64,000 nt of DNA from Burkholderia sp. WP9 (GTDB lineage Bacteria; Pseudomonadota; Gammaproteobacteria; Burkholderiales; Burkholderiaceae): assembly GCF_900104795.1 (NCBI RefSeq), contig NZ_FNTG01000002.1, positions 3,162,001 through 3,226,000 on the forward strand. Direction: 5' to 3'. Positions 45,106 through 56,583 of the stretch are shown one piece after another (within the stretch, counting starts at the first letter, position 1; each line of letters starts with the position of its first letter). The notes under the pieces are model-generated. The model did not search any database, was not told the DNA's origin, and saw only the letters and a list, made by a program, of their open reading frames with translations. The position numbers and the translations under genes were made by a program.

Positions 45106-45597
45106 CGGATTTGAAAATCCGCCGGCTGAAACCGTTTTCAACAGAGGCTGCCAGAATTTATTAGGTAATTTTTTAATCAACGACGATTTTAAGCATCCCG
45201 CATTTACCGGTAACTGAGTCGTTCACAGGTAATTCCGTTTGCGCTGGATCAGAATAAACCCTGAATATTCCTGGCCACTGCATTAGATATGACAAAAGGT
45301 CCGGGCATTTTCTGCTGCCCGCGCCGTTACGCGGCAGTAACAGTTGCGATCGTGCAGTGCCGCATCTACGGGCGGCCAGGCGGTGCATTGAAGGGTTTTC
45401 CCGGTTTTACCCAAGGGCGAACCGTAGTGGAAGCCATTCCACTCCCGATGAAAACGGTATCAATAAAAAGCGCTTGCAGTGATTAATTTCGATTGTTAAT
45501 CTTGGCAAACTTTTTAGAGTTTTACTTCAGCAGGCCTAATGTCGAGAAATCCGGCGCAACGATTTAATGTCGCTCAACGGTTCCGTAGGGGGTAAAT
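45106..45597. other. AT-rich intergenic region
   Basis: 492 bp, clearly richer in A/T than its surroundings, with many TTT/AAA runs (for example around 45165-45195 and 45478-45530). A small hairpin GCGGATTT/AAATCCGC (45105-45122) overlaps the pump stop codon. No coding frame has a family match or good ribosome-binding site. It probably contains the promoter of the DUF2158 gene and could be a binding area for H-NS-type proteins. Confidence 0.5.
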
Positions 45598-45870
45598 ATG
45601 CTAACCGCCACCATTGACGCATTCCAGACTCCGCCAGCCGCCCAGTTCAATGTCGGCGACGTCGTCACGTTGAAGGAAGGGGGCTCGCGCATGACGGTGA
45701 CATACGCAGGGCCAGTAGCGCTCAATCCGGGCAACTGGCTGATCTGCGAGTGGTTCGACGAACACGGCGAACTGCGCCGGGAGATGTTTGCACCCGCGAG
45801 CGTGCGTGCAGAGCCGCGCTCCATTCCCGCCGGCTCCGTTCTGTGGAGCCGCGTGGGCCGCGCCGCCTGA
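45598..45870 (+). CDS. DUF2158 (YodC-like) small protein
   Basis: 90 residues. QFNVGDVVTLKEGGSRMTVT followed by GNWLICEWFDEHGELRREMF is the DUF2158/YodC pattern (VGDxVxLKSGGxxMTV, then a CxWF strand), a small beta-barrel of unknown function. TAGGGGGTAAAT lies directly before the ATG. The C-terminal extension is Arg/Ala-rich and probably disordered. Confidence 0.85.
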   Translation: MLTATIDAFQTPPAAQFNVGDVVTLKEGGSRMTVTYAGPVALNPGNWLICEWFDEHGELRREMFAPASVRAEPRSIPAGSVLWSRVGRAA

Positions 45871-45969
45871 CGCGCTGTCTGATGCGCCGCCTGACGCGTT
45901 GTCCAATCACGCGACCGGGTCGGCCGAAGCTTCGGCCGACCTTTCCCACCTTGCCCAGCCTCGCCTGAT

Positions 45970-46278
45970 CTAGTTCTCAGAGCGGTCCCGCATGCTGCGC
46001 CGTTGCACGCGCACCAGCAGCGCGGACGAAAAAGCTCGCATCCTCACGAGTTTGCGCGTCTCCACCACTTCGCCTGCGATGTTCTTCGGCGGGTTCGGTT
46101 GCAATGACCAATACAGCGCAAGCAGCCAGCCGAACACAGTCCAGCCGAGGCACGCATTGAAGAGCGCCAGCGTCAGCACGTCGTGGCGCTTGCGCCGGTC
46201 CGCCAGCACGGCAGGCAAAAAGTAGAGCGCCAACGCCAGCACCGCGGCGATGGTCTGGACGACGAGATTGCCACTCAT
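45970..46278 (-). CDS. Superinfection-immunity-like membrane protein
   Basis: 102 residues. Two membrane helices are seen: VVQTIAAVLALALYFLPAVL, then ALFNACLGWTVFGWLLALYW after a basic loop (ADRRKRHD). ALYFLPAVLADRRKR and FNACLGWTVFGWLLALYW match the Imm/superinfection immunity family (PF14373), named for phage T4 Imm. GGGAGGCTGTCC before the ATG at 46278 fixes the start. The C-terminal 40 residues are basic and cytoplasmic. In most bacteria these genes are chromosomal and of unproven function; a phage role is not shown here. Confidence 0.8.
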   Translation of the reverse strand: MSGNLVVQTIAAVLALALYFLPAVLADRRKRHDVLTLALFNACLGWTVFGWLLALYWSLQPNPPKNIAGEVVETRKLVRMRAFSSALLVRVQRRSMRDRSEN

Positions 46279-46495
46279 GGACAGCCTCCCCACATGCGAC
46301 GTATGCCCGATTGTCGCGCGATTGCATGGTTCGCGTAAGGCCGCGACAATCGCCTTGCTTCACGCGTAAAAGAGCCGGCGTGAGCGACGCCTGTAGCCAT
46401 GCACCGGGCGCGATGCGCGGCGAGGGGTTCAGCCGATCCCGCATCAGGACTATCATGATCGTTTCGACTGAACAGACCTGCCACGGACCGCCATC

Positions 46496-47959
<1,464 letters not shown>

Positions 47960-48474
47960 GCATTGCCAGGCATCGCGCCTGGGTAAGACCCGCGCCATCA
48001 TCAACCGGATGTGAGCGCAAGAAGACGGCCGCCGGTCCGCGCATCCACGATAGATACTTCGTGGATTGCGCGGGGCTCGCGGCCGCATGCGTTTAAATAT
48101 GCGAAACAGATACTCAGTCTGTTAGCGCACAAACCAAAAAAACACGCATTCGCCAGTCATATTTTCGATTGCATTTTCTAATCGAAGACTATTTCTTTTT
48201 CTTTCCGCTCCGGCAAGAAATTCAATCCCTGACTGTAGGTAAATTGACAGCCGGCGTGCGCCTATTTGTGGGTCATTTTCGCCCATCATCGGTGCGCAAG
48301 CGTTTGCGTTCACGGAACCCGCCACCCAACCCTCACCCTCCCGCAGAGCACCGTCTGGCGGGGCTTTGCTCGCGGCTTGCATTCATCTGTTGGTTACCCC
48401 GCTCCCATCCGATTCCGGTCTGCTTTAGGCTCGCATTGCAATACCAGTGTTTAACCTTAAAAGGACCGTTCAAA
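47960..48474. other. Intergenic region upstream of rpfF
   Basis: 515 bp. A hairpin ATCCACGA/TCGTGGAT (48043-48050 and 48059-48066, 8-nt loop) may end the peptidase transcript. The middle (about 48100-48245) is AT-rich and probably includes the rpfF promoter. A frame stays open from 48169 into rpfF, but its upstream part has no family resemblance. AAAAGGACCGTTCAAA precedes the rpfF ATG. Confidence 0.55.
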
Positions 48475-49362
48475 ATGAATCTCCATAACCACCACGCCTG
48501 CCGTCCGTTCCTCGAGGCCGGCAATCTTTCGCAAATTTCCGCTTACTACGAAGAAGGCCGCAACATCATGTGGATGATGTTGCGGGCGCAGCCGCGTCCC
48601 TGTTTCAATCTCGACCTGGTGCATGACATTCTGGAACTCGCGCAGGCGGCACGGGACTCGGGATTGCCGATCGACTTCTGGGTCACCGGCTCGTTGATTC
48701 CGACCATGTACAACGTCGGCGGCGATCTGGACTTCTTCGCGGACGCGATCCGCACCGGCAAGCGTCAGGCACTGATGGCGTATGCGCGGGCGTGTGTCGA
48801 TTGCGTGCATGCGGCGTCGCGGGGGTTCGACACGGGCGCGATTTCGATTGCGATGGTGGAGGGCACGGCACTCGGTGGGGGCTTCGAGGCCGCGCTCGCG
48901 CATCATTTCCTGCTCGCGCAGACCGACGCGCGCATGGGCTTCCCGGAGATCGCGTTCAATCTGTTCCCGGGCATGGGCGGCTACTCACTGGTGGCGCGCA
49001 AAGTCGGCATGCGGCTCGCGGAGGAACTGATCGGCGTCGGAGAATCGCATACGGCAGAATGGCATTACGGCAAAGGTCTGGTCGATCAACTGTTCGAGCC
49101 GGGCGAAGCCTATATGGCGACCCGTACCTTCATCGACACGCTCAAGCCCAAAATGAACGGCATCCGGGCAATGCTGCGGGCTCGCCAGCGCGTGCTGCAA
49201 CTCTCGCGCGCCGAATTGATGGAAATCACGGAGGATTGGGTGGAAGCGGCCTTCACGATCGAAGAGAAGGATCTGGCCTTCATGGAACGGCTGGTGATGC
49301 TGCAGAACCGGCGGACCTCGAACCTGCGCCAGACGGCGGTCAGTACGGCCAATTTCGCCTGA
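48475..49362 (+). CDS. rpfF: BDSF (cis-2-dodecenoic acid) synthase RpfF
   Basis: Crotonase-fold enzyme that makes the diffusible signal factor by dehydrating 3-hydroxydodecanoyl-ACP and releasing the fatty acid. 295 residues. The two catalytic glutamates are present: Glu138 in GTALGGGFEAALAHHF and Glu158 in MGFPEIAFNLFPGMGG, equivalent to the RpfF pair in Xanthomonas. ACRPFLEAGNLSQISAYYEE and the end AFMERLVMLQNRRTSNLR match Burkholderia RpfF. The start is fixed by AAAAGGACC. It is convergent with rpfR, its receptor partner, 76 bp away. Confidence 0.96.
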   Translation: MNLHNHHACRPFLEAGNLSQISAYYEEGRNIMWMMLRAQPRPCFNLDLVHDILELAQAARDSGLPIDFWVTGSLIPTMYNVGGDLDFFADAIRTGKRQALMAYARACVDCVHAASRGFDTGAISIAMVEGTALGGGFEAALAHHFLLAQTDARMGFPEIAFNLFPGMGGYSLVARKVGMRLAEELIGVGESHTAEWHYGKGLVDQLFEPGEAYMATRTFIDTLKPKMNGIRAMLRARQRVLQLSRAELMEITEDWVEAAFTIEEKDLAFMERLVMLQNRRTSNLRQTAVSTANFA

Positions 49363-49367
49363 AAGAG

Positions 49368-49412
49368 CCTGGGGCCAAACACGATAAGCCGCAGGGGGGC
49401 GGCTCCCCCAGG
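49368..49412. terminator. Hairpins between rpfF and rpfR
   Basis: In the 76-bp convergent gap, CCTGGGG (49368-49374) and CCCCAGG (49406-49412) can pair. Between them two alternative stems compete: AGCCGC/GCGGCT, and GGGGG/CCCCC overlapping it. There is no T-run. It may serve as a terminator for both genes. Confidence 0.5.
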
Positions 49413-49438
49413 GAAGTTCCCATGGGGCGCACGGAGGC

Positions 49439-51442
49439 TCAGGCGATCAGTCTGAGCTTCTGTCTATCCTGCAACCAGCGTTCGAATTCAGGCGCCGGCA
49501 TGGCCTGGCCGTACAGGAAGCCCTGCACGTAGTCGACGCCCAAGCCCTTCATGAACAATTCTTCCGACTCGGTCTCGATCCCTTCGGCGACCACCTTGAA
49601 ATTCAGCTCCTGCGCGACGACCACCATGGAGCGCACCAGCGCTTGCGCCTTGGTGTCGGCGTTGATCGAACGCACGAAGCTGCGGTCGAGCTTGATGACG
49701 TCGAGCGGAATACGGCCGAGCTGCGACAGCGACGAATAGCCCGTGCCGAAATCGTCCAGATGAACCTGCGCGCCGAGTTGGCGGAACTGCTTGATCAGGT
49801 CGATCGCAGCCGTTTCGTCTTCGATCAGGCAGCTTTCGGTCAGTTCGAGATCGATCAGGCAGGGGTCGAGATTCGCGTTCTGCAGCGCCTCCGTGAAATG
49901 GCGGACCACCGCCGTATCGACGAGTTGCCGCGCCGACACGTTGATCGCGATACGCAGGTTGTAGCCGTCGGCTTTCCATTTGGCGGCCTGTTTCGCGGCC
50001 GTTTCCATGACCCAGCGGCCGAGCACGCCGATCAAGCCGGACTCTTCCGCATAACGGATGAACTCGGCCGGCATGATCTGCCCACGCTCGGGAGAATTCC
50101 AGCGCACCAGCGCTTCGGCGCCCTGGACCACGCCGGTGGTGAGCGACAGTTTCGGCTGGTAATGCAGAGTCAGTTGGCCCTCTTCGAGACCGCGCCGCAA
50201 GTTGGTGTCGAGCCACATATACTCGGCGACCTTGCGGTTCATTTCCGGTGAGAACACGCGGTGCGTGCGTTTGCCTTCGTCTTTGGCGACGTACATGGCG
50301 GTGTCGGCGGAACGGATCAGCGATTCGAGGCTGTCGCCGTGTTCCGGATACAACGCGATGCCGATCGAGCAGCCCGTGTAGACCTCCACGAGCCCGAGGC
50401 TGAACGGCGTGCGCATGCGTTCGAGCACGCGCTGCGCGGTGGCTTCGAGTTCGCGCGCCTTGCCCTTGGCCGCGAGCACGATGAATTCGTCGCCACCCAG
50501 GCGCGCAAGCGTATCGCCTTCGTTCAGGCAGAGGCCGATGGCGGTCGATACGTCGCGAATCAGACGGTCGCCGAACACGTGGCCGTAGTGATCGTTGACC
50601 TTCTTGAAGTTGTCGAGGTCGAGAAACAGCACGCCGACTTCTTCGCCCGGCGCGGCGTCTTCAATGGCGGTGCGGATTTTGTCCTGGATCGCGTTGCGGT
50701 TCGCGAGGCCGGTGAGCGAGTCGGTATTCGCCAGTTCGGTGAGGCGTTCCTGCGCGAGCCGTTCCTCGGTGATGTCGGTGCCCGAGCAGATCAGGAATTG
50801 TTCTTCGACGCCGCTGCCGCTGTGAACGAACTTGTTGCGGAACAGGAAGAGCCGTTCGCCATGCACCGTTTTGACGCGCCGCTCGACTTCGTACGACACG
50901 CCGCGATTGAAGAAGCCCGCAATGTTCTGACTGGAGGCCGCGCCGTCTTCGGTGGACATGAACAGCGCCCACACGTTGCGGCCAATGATGTTTTCCTCCT
51001 TGACGCCCGTGAGCTCCTCCGCGAGCCGGTTGAAGCGTTGTATCCGGCCGTGCCGGTCGACGATCACGACGACCGAATTCACTTCGGACACGACCTGCTC
51101 GGCGAACGAGAGGCCGTGGACCAGATCGCGCGCGACGGACTCGGTGTCGTCATAAGCGGAGGCGGTGCCGGCCCAGGAGTTACTGGTGAGCTTCTTGCCG
51201 ACCAGATGCAGGCGCAACGGCTCGCCGAACAGCCGAACGTCGAGGACGAGATGCGAGGTCACGCCGGTCAGGCAACGGATTTGCGAGGCCTGCTGAGGAT
51301 TCAGAGGAATGGCGACATTGGCAGGCACATCTCCGGTGACGGGCGTGAGTTCGAGCGCGTTGCTGTCGTTCGACAGACGCCAGCATGGGCTGCTTGTGCC
51401 GAACTGGGCAAAAAGCACCTGGTCGTGTTGGTCGTCGTTCAT
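49439..51442 (-). CDS. rpfR: BDSF receptor RpfR / PdeR (PAS-GGDEF-EAL)
   Basis: 667 residues. Residues 1-~95 correspond to the RpfF-interaction domain (QFGTSSPCWRLSNDS, LVGKKLTSNSWAGTASAYDD). A PAS domain (about 110-235, SFAEQVVSEVNSVVVIVDRH) binds BDSF. GGDEF at 316-320 is intact (TLARLGGDEFIVLA), but the usual RxxD inhibitory site is absent. The EAL domain (443-445 in GAEALVRW; LDDFGTGYSSLSQL) degrades c-di-GMP. Close to E. coli PdeR (YciR) in full layout. The ATG at 51442 follows GGGGATCTC; the frame is open 28 codons further. BDSF binding is known to raise phosphodiesterase activity in this family. Confidence 0.96.
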   Translation of the reverse strand: MNDDQHDQVLFAQFGTSSPCWRLSNDSNALELTPVTGDVPANVAIPLNPQQASQIRCLTGVTSHLVLDVRLFGEPLRLHLVGKKLTSNSWAGTASAYDDTESVARDLVHGLSFAEQVVSEVNSVVVIVDRHGRIQRFNRLAEELTGVKEENIIGRNVWALFMSTEDGAASSQNIAGFFNRGVSYEVERRVKTVHGERLFLFRNKFVHSGSGVEEQFLICSGTDITEERLAQERLTELANTDSLTGLANRNAIQDKIRTAIEDAAPGEEVGVLFLDLDNFKKVNDHYGHVFGDRLIRDVSTAIGLCLNEGDTLARLGGDEFIVLAAKGKARELEATAQRVLERMRTPFSLGLVEVYTGCSIGIALYPEHGDSLESLIRSADTAMYVAKDEGKRTHRVFSPEMNRKVAEYMWLDTNLRRGLEEGQLTLHYQPKLSLTTGVVQGAEALVRWNSPERGQIMPAEFIRYAEESGLIGVLGRWVMETAAKQAAKWKADGYNLRIAINVSARQLVDTAVVRHFTEALQNANLDPCLIDLELTESCLIEDETAAIDLIKQFRQLGAQVHLDDFGTGYSSLSQLGRIPLDVIKLDRSFVRSINADTKAQALVRSMVVVAQELNFKVVAEGIETESEELFMKGLGVDYVQGFLYGQAMPAPEFERWLQDRQKLRLIA

Positions 51443-51648
51443 GAGATCCCCGGGCGGTGTGTGCCGTTGGCCGTCTTGAAGGCGGAGTCGGCAAACAGTC
51501 TTCATCATACTTAAGACTGTCCCCATTGTAGCGAAGCGGCTGGCGTTCGGGCTTAGAAAGATTAACGGTTGGTAAACCTGCTGTCTTTAGGGTTGATTTA
51601 CGCTGAATTAGTCGTGAAATTGTGACCGCCGATACGCGCGCCCAGCGG

Positions 51649-54600
51649 TCAAAAACGCCGCGCGAGCCATGCACGAGCCTGTTCCCTCTCGGAGGGAACC
51701 GTTTCCAGCAAGGGATCGAACCAGAAAGCCCCTGCCACCAGCGTGGCTACCACGACACCGTCGCGATACAGAATCCGGTTGCCCGCTACCGCGGGGACGC
51801 GTTCGCCAACAAGCAAAGTGCCCGCGAGATTCAAGGGGTCCGTGCCTGCGACGCACACAAAAGCACTATCGTTCGCATGCCGTCGCACTTCTCGCAGTAC
51901 CGGAATCGCTTCAGGCAGGGCAAATTGTTCGCCCGCGAGCCCATTCACAAAACGCCCGCCGCGAATCACACCACGCGCTTCGAGCCGCTGGAACACGCGC
52001 AAAAGATCTCGCCATGGCGGCAGCCAATCCGCCTCGCGTTCGAGCAGTCGCCAGAACACCACGCCGTAACGTCGCAATAGCGTCATTGCGACATGCTCCA
52101 GGACTTCCGGCGGCAATTGCCGGCGACGCTGCTCCGGCGCGGTCGCGGACGCCACAGCAGCGGTGGGACGGGTAACGAGTGCCCAGCGGCCCGCGTCGTC
52201 CATACCGCCGATCAGCGCGCTCGAGCGCGCGCGCCGGTTGCTGGAAAACGCATTGCGTTTGGCCACCGGCTTGAGCAGTGCACGCAGGCCCGCGAAACTG
52301 TCTGAATTCACGAGACCCGCGGCCACCAGTTCGCCCAGTGCGCTCTCCAGTTCCATACGCAATACGCGAACCTCCGCCAGCAGTTCGTCGAAGAACATCG
52401 CGCCGTGTTGCACGAGCGCGTCGTACACGCTTTGCGCGCGGGCCGATAACTCCGGTTGCTTCGACGGATCGAGCAACGCGCTCCACACGCGCACTTGCAC
52501 GCGTGGCAGCAACACGATGGGCGTGCTGCGGACCGGCCCGGCGGCGCCGCGTGCGCGCTCCGTCAGTCGGGTCCAGACTATCTTGCCGGCGCGGCATAGT
52601 TCGTCGAGCGAAGTATTCGCATACGCCTTCACGCGTGCGGGCAGAATGTCTTCCTCCCAGGCGCCCGCCGCCGCCTGGAAGCCTTCGAGTTGGTCGAGCA
52701 CAGCCGCGAGGGCGTCGCGTCCTTCGCTGCGCGTGTCCGGCGTCAAGTGTTGCCACTCGAACAGAAAGCGCATGAAGTCGTGCCGTTCCACCGGCTCGAT
52801 TTCACGGCGCAGGCGCTTCACCGTGTAACGGTGTATGCGCGCAAGGAGGTGACGTTCGCACCATTCTTCTTCGCCCGCTTGCGGCGTGAAGCGCCCGCGC
52901 ATCACGTAGCCTTCGGCTTCGAGGCGCATCAGGCTCTGCTCGACCGATGCCGCCGGCAAGTGCAGCGCCCCGGCAATCGCGCTGACCGGCAGCGGCCCGA
53001 AGCCCGTCAGACGCGCGCGGAGCACGTCGAGCAGGGCGTCCTCGGCGCTCCAGCTCTCGCTATAGCCTTTCGGCGCGGCGAGCAGGGGCGCAAAGCTGGC
53101 GCCCGGATAGAGCGACTCGAAACAGGTGAGGCGCTCGACCGGCAGCCACACAGCGTCGCCGTCGGCTATCCGCAACCGGGTGGCGCGGCCGGATTCGGCC
53201 AGCGCCGCGAGCCACGCCGGCCAGCCATCGTGACGACGCGCTTCGGCCTCGGTGATGCAGGCGAGGCCCGTCAACGCCTCATGCATCTCGTCGGCATTGC
53301 GTGCCTGCGGCCATGCTTCGTCGCGCACGCTTTCGATAGCGCCCGCATCCAGCGCGCCGAGATCGTCGGCACTCGACGGGTCCCTCCAGCGGCGGCTCAG
53401 CACGGCTTGCGTGCGGCGTTCCTCGATGGGTGCGTCGTCGAGGTACGCGTAGGGCTTTGCATTGAGGATTTCGGCCGCGAGCGGCGAGGGCGCTGGCAAG
53501 TCGCGCGCAACCAGTCGCATGTCGCCCTGTTCGATACGGCGCAGCAGCGCGAGCCAGCGTTCGCTGTCCATTGCTTCGTGCAGACAGTCGTCGACGGTTT
53601 GGTCCACTAACGGATGACTCGGCAGTTCGCGTTCACCCACTACGTTCTCCAGACACGCGGCCTGCTCGGGGAACACGTTCGCCAGTAAATCTTCGCTGCG
53701 CATGCGTTGCAATTGCGGCGCGGTTTTGCGCCCGCCGGTGTAACGCGGCAAGCCGAGCGCGGTGGTCGCGTTCCAGCGCCAGCGCACGCCGAACAGCGGC
53801 GCGTCGAGCAGCGCCTGAATCAGCAGATGCTCCGCGCTGTTCGAATGCAGATAGCGCCACACGTCGTCGAGCACGAAGGAATGACTGCCGGTCAGCGAGA
53901 GGACGATCGCGTCTTCGGTGGCGGCGGCTTGCAGTTCGAAGTTGAAGGTCCGGCAAAACCGCTTGCGCAGCGCGAGACCCCACGCGCGGTTCACGCGGCT
54001 GCCGAACGGTGCGTGGATCACGAGTTGGGTGCCGCCGGATTCGTCGAAAAAACGCTCCATGACCAGCGTGTTCTGCGTGGGCAGCACGCAGAGCGCGGCG
54101 CGCGCGCGGGCGAGATAGTCGACGATCTGGCGTGCGGCGGGTTCGTCGAGACCGAGGTTGTGGATGAGCCAGTCGGTCGCGTGGTCGAGGCGGGCGGGTA
54201 GCGTTGCGGCTTCGACTTCGGCTTCGGCTTCGACCTCGGCTTCGACCTCGGCTTCGGCTTCGGCTTCGGCTACAACCTCGGCTTCGGCTTCAACCTCGGC
54301 TTCGGCTTCAACCTCGGCCATGCCCTCATTCGCGGCGAGGGCCGGCATCACCGGATCCTCCCCTTCGAGAAGACGCCCGATCTGCTCGCGCAAACGCGCG
54401 ACGCCGAACGACAGTTCGTCGCTGCGCCCCGGCGCTTCGCCGAGCCAGAAAGGAATATTCGGCGGCTGTCCCTGCGCGTCCTCGACCCGCACGCGCCCGC
54501 TTTCGATCCGCAGAATCCGGTATGACGCGTTGCCGAGCTGAAACACGTCGCCGGCCAGGCTTTCGACGGCGAAATCCTCGTTCACGGTGCCGATATTGAT

Positions 54601-56274
54601 CGCCTGCGGTTCGAGCACCACGGCATAGTCGGCATTCTCGGGAATCGTGCCGCCCGAAGTGACGGCGACGAGCTTGCCGCCGCGCCGGCCGCGCAGCGTG
54701 CCGCTCACCACGTCGCGATGGATGTACGCGCCGCGCGGACCATTGCGGCTCGTATAGCCTTCCACGAGCATGCGCAGCACGGCGTCGTACTGTTCACGCG
54801 TCAGATCCGCGTACGGTGCGGCGCGCCGCATCATGTCGAACAGCGCGTCTTCGTTCCATTCGGCGCTCGACACTTCCGCGACGATCTGCTGGGCGAGCAC
54901 GTCGAGCGGCGCGCGCGGAATACGGAGCGCGTCGAGTTCGCCGCGCCGCACGCAATCGAGCAGCGCGGCGCATTCGATCAGATCGTCGCGCGACGCCGGA
55001 AAAAGCCGGCCTTTGGGCATCCCGCCGACATGATGACCCGAGCGTCCGACGCGTTGCAGGAACGGTGCGATCGCGCGCGGCGAACCCATCTGGCAGACCA
55101 GATCGACATCGCCGATATCGATGCCGAGCTCCAGCGAAGCGGTGGCGATCAGCACGCGCAGTTCGCCGCGTTTCAGGCGCTGTTCGGCGTCGAACCGATG
55201 TTCCTTGGCAAGGCTGCCGTGGTGCGCGGCGACCACGTCCTTGCCGAGCCGCTCGGTCAGATGACGCGCGGCGCGCTCGGCCATGCGCCGCGTGTTGACG
55301 AAGATCAGCGTGGTGCGGTGCATCGCCACCAGTTCGGCGAGACGGTCGTAGACGCGCTCCCACACTTCGTTGGGCATCACCGCTTCGAGCGGCACCGGCG
55401 GGATCTCGAGCGCGAGGTCGCGCGCCCGGACATGACCCACGTCGACGATCGCGCAATCGGCGGGAATGCCGCTGTCGATATTCCCGCCGCCCACCAGAAA
55501 GCGCGCGACCGCGCTTACCGGCTTTTGCGTCGCTGACAGCCCGATGCGGGGCAATCGCCGCCTGCACAGCGCGTCGAGGCGCTCCAGGCTGAGCGAAAGA
55601 TGGCTGCCGCGCTTGCCGCCGGCAAGCGCGTGAATTTCATCGACGATCACCGTGCGCACGGTTGCGAGCATGCGGCGTCCCGAATCCGAACCGAGCAGCA
55701 CGTAAAGCGATTCAGGCGTGGTGACGAGGATATGCGGCGCGCGTTTTTTCAACGCGTTGCGTTCCTGCTGCGTGGTGTCGCCGGTGCGCACGGCGGTACG
55801 AATGTCCAGCGCCGGCAGTCCGCGCGCTTCGAGTTCCGCGGCGATGCCTTGCAACGGCAATTGCAGATTGAGGCGGATGTCGTTGGATAGCGCCTTGAGC
55901 GGCGAAACGTACACCACCAGCGTTTCGTCGGGAAGTACGCCGCCGTTGGCGAGCCCCTGCTGGACAAGATCGTCGAGCGCGGACAGGAAGGCGGTGAGAG
56001 TCTTGCCCGAACCGGTCGGCGCGGCCACCAGCGTTGAGCGGCCACGGCGAATCTGCGGCCACGCAGCGGCCTGGGCTTCGGTCGGGGCGGGAAAGCGCTT
56101 GAGGAACCAGCTCGCGACCGCGGGATGGAAATCGGCCAGCGCATCGGCCGTCGAACGCTCCACGGCGGGCGTCGCGATGGAACCCGATGCGGTGCCGGGA
56201 GCCGCATCCAGGGCAGCGGCAGAGGTGGTGGTGGCCGAGGTCATGCTGGCATAGATGGGGGCGAGGCGTGCCAT
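51649..56274 (-). CDS. lhr: Lhr-family large ATP-dependent helicase
   Basis: 1541 residues, Lhr-type superfamily 2 DNA helicase involved in repair. Walker [18 protein letters not shown] (Lys91), DEIH box [16 protein letters not shown] (212-215) and motif [16 protein letters not shown] are intact; the [20 protein letters not shown] region marks helicase domain 2. It continues with the winged-helix, beta-barrel and DEAD/H-associated regions and the long Lhr C-terminal module. Residues ~651-689 are a Glu/Ala/Val tract encoded by a hexanucleotide repeat (54207-54322) with no counterpart I recall in E. coli Lhr. No ligase or nuclease gene is adjacent. Confidence 0.94.
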   Translation of the reverse strand: MARLAPIYASMTSATTTSAAALDAAPGTASGSIATPAVERSTADALADFHPAVASWFLKRFPAPTEAQAAAWPQIRRGRSTLVAAPTGSGKTLTAFLSALDDLVQQGLANGGVLPDETLVVYVSPLKALSNDIRLNLQLPLQGIAAELEARGLPALDIRTAVRTGDTTQQERNALKKRAPHILVTTPESLYVLLGSDSGRRMLATVRTVIVDEIHALAGGKRGSHLSLSLERLDALCRRRLPRIGLSATQKPVSAVARFLVGGGNIDSGIPADCAIVDVGHVRARDLALEIPPVPLEAVMPNEVWERVYDRLAELVAMHRTTLIFVNTRRMAERAARHLTERLGKDVVAAHHGSLAKEHRFDAEQRLKRGELRVLIATASLELGIDIGDVDLVCQMGSPRAIAPFLQRVGRSGHHVGGMPKGRLFPASRDDLIECAALLDCVRRGELDALRIPRAPLDVLAQQIVAEVSSAEWNEDALFDMMRRAAPYADLTREQYDAVLRMLVEGYTSRNGPRGAYIHRDVVSGTLRGRRGGKLVAVTSGGTIPENADYAVVLEPQAINIGTVNEDFAVESLAGDVFQLGNASYRILRIESGRVRVEDAQGQPPNIPFWLGEAPGRSDELSFGVARLREQIGRLLEGEDPVMPALAANEGMAEVEAEAEVEAEAEVVAEAEAEAEVEAEVEAEAEVEAATLPARLDHATDWLIHNLGLDEPAARQIVDYLARARAALCVLPTQNTLVMERFFDESGGTQLVIHAPFGSRVNRAWGLALRKRFCRTFNFELQAAATEDAIVLSLTGSHSFVLDDVWRYLHSNSAEHLLIQALLDAPLFGVRWRWNATTALGLPRYTGGRKTAPQLQRMRSEDLLANVFPEQAACLENVVGERELPSHPLVDQTVDDCLHEAMDSERWLALLRRIEQGDMRLVARDLPAPSPLAAEILNAKPYAYLDDAPIEERRTQAVLSRRWRDPSSADDLGALDAGAIESVRDEAWPQARNADEMHEALTGLACITEAEARRHDGWPAWLAALAESGRATRLRIADGDAVWLPVERLTCFESLYPGASFAPLLAAPKGYSESWSAEDALLDVLRARLTGFGPLPVSAIAGALHLPAASVEQSLMRLEAEGYVMRGRFTPQAGEEEWCERHLLARIHRYTVKRLRREIEPVERHDFMRFLFEWQHLTPDTRSEGRDALAAVLDQLEGFQAAAGAWEEDILPARVKAYANTSLDELCRAGKIVWTRLTERARGAAGPVRSTPIVLLPRVQVRVWSALLDPSKQPELSARAQSVYDALVQHGAMFFDELLAEVRVLRMELESALGELVAAGLVNSDSFAGLRALLKPVAKRNAFSSNRRARSSALIGGMDDAGRWALVTRPTAAVASATAPEQRRRQLPPEVLEHVAMTLLRRYGVVFWRLLEREADWLPPWRDLLRVFQRLEARGVIRGGRFVNGLAGEQFALPEAIPVLREVRRHANDSAFVCVAGTDPLNLAGTLLVGERVPAVAGNRILYRDGVVVATLVAGAFWFDPLLETVPSEREQARAWLARRF
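54207..54322. repeat. Hexanucleotide repeat inside lhr
   Basis: About 19 near-perfect 6-bp units alternating GGCTTC and GACCTC/AACCTC types, in frame. On the coding strand they give alternating Glu and Ala/Val. Units are imperfect, so slippage events have accumulated. Copy-number change would lengthen or shorten an acidic linker without breaking the frame. Confidence 0.85.
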
Positions 56275-56583
56275 ATCCAGAGGGCGGCGGGAGCGCGCCG
56301 CGTGTGTGGATCAGCAGCCAGTCTGGCAGGTTTGCGCGAGTTTTGCCCAACCCTGTTTGCCGGCCACGCAGGTTGCCGCTAAAGCGCTGGTACGGCGGCA
56401 ATTTTTGCCGTCCGGGTAAAGCGGCACGCCCGGAGCACAGTCATTCAGATCGTAAGGAGTTTGAAACAAATGCATGCCCGCTTTCGACTGCCTTCGCACG
56501 CGTTTTCACGCTCTGCCGGATTTTGCTAATTGCAGTACTCTCTACGCCTCACCGATCCACCAATCCATGATGGAGTCTCAACG
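56275..56583. other. Divergent region between lhr and the aldo/keto reductase
   Basis: 309 bp, no gene supported. It holds the promoters of both. GATGGAG, nine bases before 56584, is the reductase ribosome-binding site. No strong dyad noticed. Confidence 0.4.
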
